64,000 nt of DNA, taken from contig WHUZ01000008.1 in NCBI GenBank assembly GCA_015179045.1, forward strand, positions 1,364,001 to 1,428,000, in the 5' to 3' direction. Origin of the DNA: Kalaharituber pfeilii. Lineage: Eukaryota; Ascomycota; Pezizomycetes; Pezizales; Pezizaceae. The notes beneath the pieces were generated by a model. That model worked only from the letters and a program-made list of their open reading frames with translations, was not told the origin of the DNA and did not search any database. Positions 1-10,529 of this stretch are shown one piece after another (position 1 is the first letter of the stretch; every line of letters begins with the position of its first letter). The translations under genes and the position numbers were made by a program.

Positions 1-598
1 ATGCCATTTCTGGTCTCGTTCTCGGTGGTCAGGGGGGTTTTGAAGCTCTTCTTTGATAAATATTTTGGCCCGGGGTATGGGCCGACGCCAGAACTCCAGG
101 AGAAAGGCGGGTTTAGGTGGAAGTTCATTGCAGAGGTACTGGGTCATCAGCCGTCGAATGAGCGGGCAGTTGTGAAGGTCGAGGGTTTAAAGGACCCGGG
201 GTATGGGTGGACAAGTGCGATTTTGTCAGAGACGGCGTTGTATATTGTCAGTAGGTTAAGGGATAATGATGGGACTGTGCCATCGAAAGCAGAGGGAGAA
301 TATTGCGGAGAAACGGCTGCGGAAGTGAAGAAGTTGGTGGATGAGGGCATAGCTGCTAATGATGATATTGTATTTAGGGAAGGTGGGAGTAGGAATAGAA
401 AGGGCGGATTTTGGACGACGGTATGTACTAGCCGGTTACCCTCATATCGTATTGGTCGTGATACTGATGAAGGGATTTCAGGCAAGCTTGGGAATGGGCC
501 TAGTGCAGAGACTGCTCACGTCAGGGCATCTAGATGTGGAGGCTAAATGGGAAATTGATAGTGATTTGGTTGTACCGACTTCGAAGAAGACGAATTGA
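1..598 (+). CDS. Saccharopine dehydrogenase-like oxidoreductase, C-terminal part (5' end outside window)
   Basis: Two exons are visible: 1-420 and 482-598, with a 61-base intron 421-481 (GTATGT...TTTCAG). Splicing turns a meaningless tail into GGFWTTASLGMGLVQRL, the typical end of the SCCPDH / trans-acting enoyl reductase family, in which a GGF-x-TPA-like segment precedes the last helix. The segment around residues 60-80 (VEGLKDPGYGWTSAILSETA) is also typical of the family's C-terminal domain. These enzymes are NAD(P)-dependent oxidoreductases with an N-terminal Rossmann fold. That fold is missing here because the gene enters from the left edge. The ATG at base 1 is probably an internal Met, since the family is about 400 residues long and only about 178 are present. 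The substrate cannot be deduced. Confidence 0.75.
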
Positions 599-656
599 TA
601 TAGCTTGTTTACTAATATGAGCAGCATTTTTGGATAACTTGATATTGGATCACGTG

Positions 657-707
657 TTTTTTTTTTTTTTTTTTTTTTTTTTTTTGTTGTTGTTGTTGTT
701 GTTGTTG
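657..707. repeat. T29 homopolymer followed by (GTT)7 microsatellite
   Basis: Bases 657-685 are all T. They are followed directly by seven GTT units. The tract lies 59 bases after the stop codon of the first gene. Confidence 0.95.
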
Positions 708-1888
708 CAAGGTCATACGGATGCTTAGACTTTGTGAGTTTCATTTGTTTTGCCCTGTTTTGCCCTAGAGCTCTCTTCTAACACTGGGGACGAGGCCAAA
801 GACTGGGAATGAGAACATCGCTTTGAGAAAATTTCGGTCATGTCACATCAGAATATCCCCTCATTTCTGTTTTTCTTGGGAGAGGGTGTGTTCGCACTCA
901 ATACAACAGTCCCGTTCTCAGTCCTTTCTTTAGTGCGATTAACCATCGTACTACTCCAACTGCCCCACCACATTCCTCCCCAGATCTACATTCCTCCCCC
1001 ACTCTCTTTATGACACATACATAGAGAGCCCCTAGCTAAGTACTTCCTGGACAGGATACACTCTCCCTTTGCATCAACCTCGTGAATCGTCCTCCAGGCT
1101 CTGAGATTCTTACCAATAAAGCACGTCATGCAGCACTTACGTAGGCACCTTAGTCCATACAATACTTCATACTTCCTTCCATGCAGCAATCCATAGGCTT
1201 CTTTTGCATGCTTCAGTACTCTAAGATTACGTATCAAGCAGTAGATATACCCAATAGTCCCGATAAACGTACATCCGCGCGGACGGCGGCGGCAGTTACA
1301 TAGTACAGTAGTACTCCGATATTGTATTGCATTCTTTATCTGGGGTAGTTGTATAGTTAGGCAACTACCGCCGCGCTTCCCGCCCCCGGTGCCGTGCTTC
1401 CTCCCTCCATCCTTGAGGTGTGATAAAGTTCATTCCCTATGAACTATAGTACTACTCTTGTTCACATGCCACAGACAGGGGGTGGGCCCTCTCCGTGAGT
1501 GATCCTAATTACTTGCATCTGCTAGGACAAAAGCTTTCACATGCAAGACATGTACTGTATGATTCTTTGGGTCCTTGTCCTCTACTTAACACCAGTAATA
1601 CTTTTAAATACATCCTGCTCGAGTGACAACAAAAACAGGCGTGGAAAGATGAGGTGGACGGTGCACACTTTGGTACGTACTTTATTACATGTGTATTGTA
1701 GGGGTATCATGATCATGGGGGATGACTCCGGCCCCGACAAGCATATTAAGGCGTTCAATGGTTCTTGTGCACGACCAGATGATTCTCGTGCCCAGAACCT
1801 TTTTTTTTTTTTTTTCTATCATTTTCATTTTCATTTTCATTTCATCTCTTCTTTTTCATGTATATAATTTTTAATTTAACATCATTAA

Positions 1889-2238
1889 TAAATAAATAAC
1901 CAAATTAAATTGGTTTTTTTTCCAAGCCATGTCAAGATATGAACTTGCAATGGCATGAAAGTCTAACCATATTCAGATGTGGCTGCCACTTTTCTATTCG
2001 CTACGGAAGACTGCTCTGTCGGCATTGTTTTCGCTATTATTCTTGGCAGCACACTACTTGGGTACGAAATCATCAGGCCGAACAGAATTTTTAAGTGTTC
2101 TTGGCACCAGGAGTCACTGAAGCATGGCAAGTCGGTGTTCTTTAACACACCCAAGGTATGTAGATTTCTTGATCAATATTTTTGATTTTAAATCTACTCA
2201 TAAATCAATAAAAACCGAATTAAATTGGGTTCCAAGCC
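1889..2238. repeat. Imperfect direct repeat, copies 1889-1928 and 2199-2238
   Basis: Two copies of about 40 bases share an ATAAAT-x-AATAA segment, then AATTAAATTGG, a run of T or G/T, and TTCCAAGCC at the end. They are about 310 bases apart in the same orientation. They may flank an old insertion or be a local duplication. Confidence 0.5.
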
Positions 2239-5200
2239 CGAAGGAAATAGGATTGTATATCATAGTAAATCTCTTGATCATCTGTACCTTTTGCACTTGT
2301 TAAAGCCTGATCTGCGTATGAACACAACGAATTTGTACCTATAAGAAACTGAATCCGCTCAGCCGACCTCCACACTTCTCAGCAACCTTGCTTAGATATG
2401 CCCAGCTACGTACACTGAACTGGGGTAAGCGTTCGATTCGAAACATATCTTCAGATGCTCGATAGGCTGCATTGTATTTCTTCTGACACATGGTTGTCCG
2501 CGAATTTCGTTGTTGTCCGAGAATTTGCTGATCCTGCTCCAACTAATTGTCCTCGATCGGCTACTTACATTTCACGATGAAAAATCTTAATCGCCCAGCT
2601 ATCAAAGCTCTTTACAAACTTACTGGAGAGATAGCAGTTACCGAAAATTCTGGAATATCTCAGGAGACTACAGTAACATGCAATGAACGCAAAAAAATGA
2701 GGCAAAGCATGATTATGTGAGCAAAAGTTGAAAGTTGAAGTCTCGTACACTAGGAAAGTGTTAGTTGGGATTGATCACTAGACAAAAGTGTTGTGATCGT
2801 TGGAGAATGGAGAACCCTGCTGCTCGTAAGCATGTGCAAAATTAAGGATGGAATGGGGCTGGAGGGGATCGCGGATGAACGTCATGTGCAAATGGTTGCG
2901 AAACCGACGTCACGGTCACGACTTTGATGTTGGTTTGGAATGGGATGTGATGTGATCATGCTTGGAATTGGTCATTTGAGATGGACATTTTTAGTACATG
3001 TATGCATCTGGTTAAGCATTTACTCTGGAAGTGGAATGGGACTTGCATGGTCAGTGTACTCGAGTACTAATCTGAAGCATTGCAACAATCGGTCGAAGGG
3101 CGCCTTGTTTCTTTCGCACCTCTAGTTGGGCCAGGGAAGGTTCAAAGGTCGAGATAGCATCACATTCTTGATGTTAATAGATGTTATTGGGGTGGTGTTG
3201 ACTCTTGTTCACTTGGGGATTTGAGTTTGGACAAGGATAAATACGTGCGTACTTAATTTAGTAGGATCCAAGGCTATCGTCGGGGAGATGCCGGATATGA
3301 TATGTAGAGAAGCCGAAGTCTACCGCGGAAAATGGGCTGCAGTGGGGGGGTAGAGCATATCTGGTTTTGATGACGAGATGACCTTGTGGAGTAGAGTGTA
3401 GAACCAGCCAGGGTATTGTAGTTTGGTTTCGGCAAGCAGGAGAGGAGGAGATGGAGGAGAGGAGGGTGCGGCAAGAGAGAAGAGGGGTAGCGTAGTCTAC
3501 ATGCGTGATATATTGATGCAAGTAGTCTGGACTGGGATGCAAGACCAAGGCTGCAGCGTTTAAGCAGGAACGCTGCTATGCTGGAACTGCCTAAGTGCCA
3601 ATACTGTATTCACACTGTATGATATAACAGTGGCGGCGCTGTGATGGGCATTGAATTCGTCTACCCTGTGTCGCCGTGGTCAGCAGGCCGATAGCACGCC
3701 ACTCTCGAGCACCGAAATAGGGGCCCGAGATATTCCTTGAACTCCCAAAGTAGCTGCCACACAGCGGCGGCCTGCAGATCTCCTGCAGCGAGGTTGAGGT
3801 GCGAGTCGAGTTTCGTATTCCTCCAGGGCGGAGATAGTCGAGGCTCGGGATCGATGCGCAATTGGCGCGCGCTATGAATATCGCCGTACAAGCCAAGCCG
3901 GAGGGGCGGAGGGCGGGACACCAGCTGCAGAGGGCGGGGGGCTTCTCCACCCGTGCGATCATGGGATCAGGAACAAACCAGGCGAGGGCATGGCGCAGGC
4001 CCCGCAGGCCATTGGCGGGAGGGGCCGTTGGACAGTCAAGACTGCGAGACATGCTTAGGGCAGCGCCTCCTCCGCGATCATGTGTCAGAGAGGGTCCAGC
4101 GAGTCCACAGTTTAAATGTCGGGGAATGTCGAGGGTCCGGCTGAGCTGGCGAAGACGCGAAGTGAGCGCCGAATGCCTTCAGGCACACCGCAATACAGAA
4201 ATCTCCTCAACCAGCGCTCCCGCTGACACCGGCACTGGCACTTGGTTTGGCCCAACGCTCTGCACACAGCCGCCAGCGCCCCCAGCCTGCAGCCAGCAGC
4301 AATCCTCACCATCCCGCGCGAATAGTATATCATACGCTCCTAGAAACTGTCGCCAGCCGGCTACCCGAAGCTTTTCCCTCCTCACGCCAAGTTTCCTTGG
4401 TGGACAGTCACTACGTCGCCACCGCCTGGCCCCCCCAACCCTCCATTCCTCCCTTCTTTTCGGCGGTGTGGGGTTTATTTCTTGTCCCATCGTACGAACG
4501 CTCGAACGCTCGGCTGCAAATTCCACGACGGGCAACCGCAACGAATCTCAGAGGCCCTTGGGAGCACCAAGGCGTCCGAGGCCAAACCAGACCACCGAGA
4601 CCCTTTCCTCTCGGCGCGGGCGGGCGGAGGCTCGAGTTCTGGCTGCAGGACCCCCAGTGCACCACTATACAGCAGCTGCAGAGTGGCTCAGCATGCCATT
4701 GCGCTCCCGCGATTGGACACAACATACCGCACATTACGCATTTGCCTTCTATTTAGTCCGAAAAGGAGCAAACCAAACCAGCGGGAAGGCAGCTGCAGAT
4801 ACAGGCGCCTTGTTTTGTTGGTGAACTTGTGAATTCTTCATAGATTTCTTTTGATTCATTTTTTCGAAAAACATTAAAGCTTTGTGACTTTTAAGTGTTG
4901 CTTTGGTGCTTGTTTGCACTTTCAGCTTTATTATTTATTTATTTTTTAACTCCCCCCGTCAAATTTGCGTTTCTCGAAAATTTCAAATTGTTCTACTTCA
5001 CAGATCGACCAGGGTGCTTTGTTTAGTGAAGCTTGCATTCTTCCGCTGGATTTCCAGAAGCGGTTACGGAACGGACCTTGCCGGTGGGAAGCTTCGTTTG
5101 CATTGTCGCACAATTTAAGATTTTCACCACCGTTTGATCGAGATTCGCATTTTGCCTCTACCGCGAGGTACTTGGCCGAAAACCAGGGACAGTTTCAAGG

Positions 5201-5862
5201 GTTTGGTACCTCCACTTGTTCCTGAAGCAGCAGAAAGGGAGAGTTTATGCTTGTTATGGTGATTTGTGGCTTCTGAAAAATTGGCCGCTCTCGCGTAAGT
5301 CGTCCAAACTAACCTCTCTGCGCGTGATACCCCTGGGGTCAAGGCGTAGAACACGAGCTTGAAAAACAGCTCAATTTTATTGGTGAACAGATGTGCTAAC
5401 ATAAGGGTGAGGGCATTAGCTTACGATACTTTTGCCCCTTCAATTGCAGTCTCCAAGGATTTTTTTGTTTTTTTCAATTGAGGTCGCCCTCCTGAAGTAA
5501 ATTCACAGGTCTTGGCCCTCTGCACGATCCCGCCGGGTTGACAGCTGTGTGGGGTGGAACCACGGCAACACATTTCTCATCACATCTCCCAAGCTATGGT
5601 GGTCATCCCAATGCTTTGAAGATCATACATGTTATACCCAATCACGGAATTCAGCTTGAGCCCCCATTTGTCAAAGCTGCTGGTCTAGTCCATAACGTTG
5701 TGAACGCACAGTACTTTCTTTCTTCTTTAATTACCATCTCATTTCATGCAGTTGATTGTGACCCTTTCTTGTCCTTTCGTTTCTGAATTGACGACTTTCA
5801 ACGTACATTCACGTTCAAAAATAGAATCAGGTTTCAAGCAATTGACAAGAAAAGAAACCACG

Positions 5863-7881
5863 ATGGATCGACCTACTACGCCGCTGTCTACGGCATCATT
5901 ATCGTCATTTCGATCTCTGGAAGGCTCGCCTGTGGAGAGGAGGAATTCATTTGGGCCTCGAAATTCCCCTGTAACTCCAACCAGGAGTATCAAACGGCTC
6001 AGCGCGAAGCCATTTGATGAGATTATAGACGAGAATGATGCTCTTATTATTCCAAAGAATACGAGAAGGATCAATCCATCGACAGCAAGCGCAGCATTAA
6101 GACTATCAACTGCCAGCTTAGGTGCTGTCAGGAGATCAGATACCCCTACTTCGACAGTAACTGCGTCAGCCTCATTTTACTCCGCCGTTGAAGATGAGGG
6201 GGATGTCAATGGAGAGCAATCCGGCGATCGTTATGGATTAGAAGTGCAGGAAATTCAGCAGGATCGTCTGGGCAACTCGCTCGCTAGGAACGACGAAGAC
6301 TCCATATCGGTAAGAAGAAACAGTTATGACACCACGACATATGATCCTTCTTCCGCCCAGTCAAGTCCCAACCGGGTCAAAAGTGCAGACGATGGTGCCT
6401 ATCACTTTAGCAGTCACCTTTCTCCGCCTCCGAGGTTGTCCATGTTTCGACAATCGGCTCCGCCCTCTCCCCGAAATTCACCTTCCGATACGCCCTCTCT
6501 GGTGATGAACAGAACTCTTATTCCTCGCTTGCTTGCAACCACATCTTCAACTACATCATCCAATCCGGCTCATAAGCCTCCACGTACTCGATATTGTACA
6601 TACATATCGCTTCATACAGGAATTCGATGTAATGCACCAACATGCCACCTTCAAACCCTTTGCCCAGCTCACCTATACCATGCCAACTCTCATGTGAGTA
6701 GCGGCCGGAATAGCATAGACCTGCATCAGCATCGGCGCGCAAGGAAAGATGAGATAGCCAAATCTCTGATGAGTTATCAGCAATCATCAAATGAGAGTGA
6801 TGGCACTCAAACCCCGCGGGCAAACAGTAGCCCACTGCACTCACCAGTATCTCGCTCGCCGGAACGACATCCTTCTGATGAGGATCTCCATGGTGATACA
6901 TTTCTTGCAAGTCTAGCTATTAACCCCTATACTACGTCTGTTGATATGCGCAGTAACGTGAACTCACCTACTCTGCTGGTGCACATGAACGATCATTCAG
7001 CTCTGCGGTCTAGTCACAGTGGCATATCATCTACGGATGGAAGATACGTCCCAAGTCTTGCTCCTTCCCCAACAGTTCCTTCCACTGCACAATCTGGATC
7101 CGTTGGTGGTGCAGATGATGGCACAGGTTACCCGTTATCATTAGTTGAAAATGACCCTATGATACCAGGAAATACAGTTATCGACTGGAAAACAAACGCG
7201 TCTCGTCGACGAGAGTACGAGGAAGCGGACCGTCGAAGGCGGGGTCTATGGGGTTGGGTGAGAAGGCGGATAAGGTCGCTTTGCTGTGTCAAGGACCACA
7301 GCGAGTTCTGGGAGGCTGGGCCCGATGGACAAGTAAAGGGGGGTGATGAAGGAAGTGTGAGAAGATATAGGCTAGTCCTTCCAGAGGAGAAGGAGGAATT
7401 GGCTGACAGGGAGGAAGTGTCTTTTGCAACGACGGGGTCTGTGAGTGGTAGAGGCCCACGGGAGGAGCCGTGTTCTGCACCACCAACTGCTTGCGGTGTA
7501 AGGAACACATTCAGTGGAAGGTTACAGAACTGCAAGCCGGAAGGGCTGTTGGTGAGACGGGCTAGTGTGGCAGGCGACGCGGGCTGGAGAAGCCCAACGT
7601 TCATACCAGGGGGGATGACGTTTTCTGGGTCAAAAGACATGCCTACTGTCAATGTTCTTGAGAAGGTCGACTCCTATGGCTCGTCTGATATCCATGGGAA
7701 CAGCGGTATCCAAAGTCACAATCTGTCAACTGACCGGTATGGATCAGCACTCAAATCGCATTCCCCATTACCATCACCTGCTCGCAAAGGGAAAGTGAAG
7801 GGCAGCTCCGACGATAGCATATTGTTTTGGAAGAGGAAGAAGGCGGATCGATGGTCGGCATCTGCTGCGGTGCATGTTTGA
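5863..7881 (+). CDS. Serine-rich protein with a Cys/His zinc-finger-like motif, function unknown
   Basis: Single open frame of 672 codons. I start it at the ATG at 5863 (A at -3, G at +4) rather than at the in-frame ATG at 5746, whose extra 39 residues look like untranslated leader. Most of the protein is Ser/Thr/Pro-rich and probably disordered, with many SP sites suitable for proline-directed kinases. Around residues 245-270 there is a Cys-x10-Cys-x4-Cys-x5-Cys-x2-His cluster beginning RYCTYISLHTGIRC. Its spacing resembles the small C3HC3H-type fingers found in some chromatin proteins, but I cannot assign it firmly. Residues about 447-474 form a strongly basic stretch rich in Arg and Trp (RRREYEEADRRRRG). 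This could be a nuclear localisation or membrane/nucleic-acid-binding segment. No catalytic domain is seen. Confidence 0.75.
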   Translation: MDRPTTPLSTASLSSFRSLEGSPVERRNSFGPRNSPVTPTRSIKRLSAKPFDEIIDENDALIIPKNTRRINPSTASAALRLSTASLGAVRRSDTPTSTVTASASFYSAVEDEGDVNGEQSGDRYGLEVQEIQQDRLGNSLARNDEDSISVRRNSYDTTTYDPSSAQSSPNRVKSADDGAYHFSSHLSPPPRLSMFRQSAPPSPRNSPSDTPSLVMNRTLIPRLLATTSSTTSSNPAHKPPRTRYCTYISLHTGIRCNAPTCHLQTLCPAHLYHANSHVSSGRNSIDLHQHRRARKDEIAKSLMSYQQSSNESDGTQTPRANSSPLHSPVSRSPERHPSDEDLHGDTFLASLAINPYTTSVDMRSNVNSPTLLVHMNDHSALRSSHSGISSTDGRYVPSLAPSPTVPSTAQSGSVGGADDGTGYPLSLVENDPMIPGNTVIDWKTNASRRREYEEADRRRRGLWGWVRRRIRSLCCVKDHSEFWEAGPDGQVKGGDEGSVRRYRLVLPEEKEELADREEVSFATTGSVSGRGPREEPCSAPPTACGVRNTFSGRLQNCKPEGLLVRRASVAGDAGWRSPTFIPGGMTFSGSKDMPTVNVLEKVDSYGSSDIHGNSGIQSHNLSTDRYGSALKSHSPLPSPARKGKVKGSSDDSILFWKRKKADRWSASAAVHV

Positions 7882-8064
7882 CTCCGTTTTCTAACGGCCT
7901 TCTTGGTTGCAGTGCCATTTTCCGCATTTTCGCTATTTTCTTTTGTCACTAACTTCACATATGATTTTTCTAATTTCTTTGCGTTTAATTGATGATCTGA
8001 AAACTTTATACCTCATCAGCTTACAGTGGCAGAACGGGCGTTTATCTCTTCTGGTGTTGAATCC

Positions 8065-8101
<37 letters not shown>

Positions 8102-9220
8102 CTAAATACTTCTTTGATATTTGTTAACGTTCTTATACCACTACTTTTCTCTGTCTTTATTATCGCTCTAGGTACGCGTTCCTTCCTGCTCTTCATTTTT
8201 TTCCTTGGTCTCAATTTCATGACGGGAACTTGACTGCATCTTCTTGTTTTCCCTTGCCTTTTCTTTTTCTATTTTCTTTCACTTCCGCGCACGTTGTTGT
8301 TGTTGCTGGTTTTCCTTAGCTATGAGACGATATATTATGCTCATGACACATTTATCCTTTTGCTAATCGTTCTCATTTTGAATGCACTAGAATATCTCTG
8401 GTTCTAGTTCTGTTTCTTTCGTGCTACATTGCCGCATGACGCACATTCTGGGATATATTCATCGGTCTTGCTACTTTCTTTTTCTTCGATCGTTTCTTAA
8501 TTTTGATATCTCCTGCTGCTGGATTACCTTATCATGGTTGCTTTGTCGAAGCATCTTGTATTACTGTCGCCCAATGGTTAAGATCCTTTCTTCCTTTTTT
8601 CTCCCCCTTATCTATTCTACACAGTGTAGTTGACACGTGGCGAACTTCTTTTTTTTTCTTCCTTTGGTTGGTTTTGTGGGATAGTCGGATTGGTGGACTA
8701 CGGACGCTGTATATAAGATATGTACCATTGCCATTGTATATTTTACATTTGGTTGAAAGTTGCATTTGAATAGAGTGGTAACTGGAGGTTTGTTTGTGGT
8801 TCGAAAGGTACGTGTTGCAAGTTAATTACCATGAGTGCTGCATTGAGATTGAGATGGCATTGTGTTCAGCAATGTCTTTTTCTCTCAGGAGTTCGATGTA
8901 GGGCTTCAGCTATGAGTAAAATATATTCAAGCTTTGTGCTGGAGTAGCACGAAGGCACTGTTTTACTGTTAAAGTACCTTTATTTACTAGATTTGGCAAT
9001 TGGAAACTAGCCCAACAGTCCCAATTGGGTAGTTGAGCGAATACGGTATGAAGCTAACCATATATGGTAGTACAACTTGGGACAACGAAAATTCTCAAGG
9101 TTAACGAAGACGCAACAGCTCTACATTATATGCTAATGACAATGTACATTTCTACAATCTTAAACAAAATTAGAGCCCACCAAAGACCCTTCCCCGCTCT
9201 TCTTGGATCATTTCTGCCCC
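7882..9220. other. Spacer with T-rich 3' region
   Basis: This separates the plus-strand gene ending at 7881 from the minus-strand hydrolase whose stop codon is at 9221, so it is shared 3' territory. It is very T-rich on the plus strand and contains a 35-T run at 8067-8101. Short open frames here encode only Phe/Leu/Ser-rich strings and are not believed. Confidence 0.7.
8067..8101. repeat. T35 homopolymer tract
   Basis: Thirty-five consecutive T residues, the longest mononucleotide run in the window, about 190 bases after the stop of the preceding gene. Confidence 0.95.
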
Positions 9221-10529
9221 TTATACATACTCCTTGAACCAACTCGCAGCCTGTGAGAACGCAACTTGTGCTTGGAGTCGGACATCGGGATTTGTGTCGT
9301 CGCCTCTTGTGGTGAAGCCGTGCTCAACGTTGCCGTAGAGGAAAAGCTGGAATTTGGCATTGACTTCGCTAAGCTTGTCTTCGGTTTGGCGGCGGAAGTC
9401 TTTGGAGAAGATGTTATCGATTTCTGATTGGGTTGCGTGGGTTAGATTTGTAATTCGTATTGCACTGTGTGCATGTGCATGTGTCGCAACGGTGAGAAGG
9501 AGCAGGGGGAAGGGAGGGAAGACAATGACGTACCAGCAGCGGCGATGGAGAGTGGACCTGTGATGGCAGCTATTTCATCAAGTTCGACGTAAGAGGGGTG
9601 GGCGATAAATGCTTAAAAGATTTGTTTAGTTTACAATGGACTCCAGGTGCGCAATTTGATTGCCATGGAGTCAGAAATCTCACCTGCATTAACTTTTCCA
9701 TTCAACAAGCGAACCGCATACTAAAGTTACAAAGTTGAGTCAGTAAAACATGTTCTTAGATGAAGACTGTAGTTTCTCTCGCTTCGTAATACCTTTGCTC
9801 CATAGCACATTCCAACAGCACCGATGGACTTAGGCTCTATAACAGAGATTAGAACTATAGAATTTATAAGGAATTGCGAAGTGTTGCATACTAAACTCCT
9901 TCATAACCCCTTCATAAGCATCGTCAATTGCTGGTTGAAGCATTTCAGGCGGATGTGCAGCCAGCCACTTATCAAGGTCGAAATCTGGTGGAAGTTCCTC
10001 CGGTGGGGACACGGCGTCTCCTTTGAAGTAGTCCGGGACGATCACCAAGTAGCCAAGAGCAGCGAATTTATCCGCAACGCTATATTCGGCAGTGTTAATA
10101 AACTTCCCTCTGATTGCAGCAGAGCAATTGCAACATTGATAGAAAATATTGAGGCAGAAATTGTTAAGAACTTACAGTTGAGAGTTCACGTATTTGTTCC
10201 CAAAAATGTCGGTAAACATGAGGATGATTTTGCTGGTGTCATGTCGATTCGGTGGATAGGCGAAGTAGGTGAGCACTAGAATCATAACAAGTGTACGCGT
10301 GTTAGTTAGCTATGGAGTTGTAGATGGCATTGGGATTTCAATGCGGATTTTACATACTGCCCTGAAACTCCTTCATCCGCCCCTTAGGCGTGCCTTTGTG
10401 AAGATGCCCACTGATGCAGCATTCTCTTGGTTGATTCGAAGCCAGTGAAAATCCAGAGGCAATGGAGGTAAAAATGATGGCGATTATGAAAAAAGCCCTT
10501 AGGGCACTGCTCTGGAATGACGGCTCCAT
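9221..10529 (-). CDS. Dienelactone hydrolase family protein, probably secreted
   Basis: Seven exons on the minus strand, listed in transcription order: 10529-10358, 10275-10176, 10079-9892, 9836-9793, 9720-9684, 9611-9534, 9423-9221. All introns are GT-AG and the 822-base frame is unbroken (273 aa). The product is an alpha/beta hydrolase of the dienelactone hydrolase family. It has the nucleophile elbow GMCYGAK with Cys about 164, a probable Asp about 209 (PLSIAAAEID) and the C-terminal GNVEHGF with His about 241, giving a Cys-Asp-His triad. LTDIFG-like (MFTDIFG) and VIVPDYFKGD segments are also typical. The first 30 residues include a hydrophobic run (FFIIAIIFTSIASGF) that looks like a signal peptide, unusual for this mostly cytosolic family. 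The exact substrate is unknown. Confidence 0.88.

Larger units (their letters stand above)
599..5862. other. Gene-free spacer and long upstream region
   Basis: No convincing gene was found. The left part is AT-rich, with a 29-T tract running into a GTT microsatellite (657-707), a 16-T tract (1800-1815) and an imperfect direct repeat (1889-1928 and 2199-2238). From about 3600 to 4800 the DNA becomes GC-richer and carries long overlapping open frames on both strands. The longest is 320 codons at 3862-4824. They have Arg/Pro/Ser-rich translations without domain character, so they look like compositional artefacts of a promoter or leader region for the gene at 5863. Confidence 0.6.

Noticed and set aside
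3862..4824. 320-codon open frame on the plus strand
   Set aside because: GC-rich segment with open frames on both strands and in all phases. The translation is Arg/Pro/Ser-rich without domain or splice logic, and it lies upstream of the gene at 5863.
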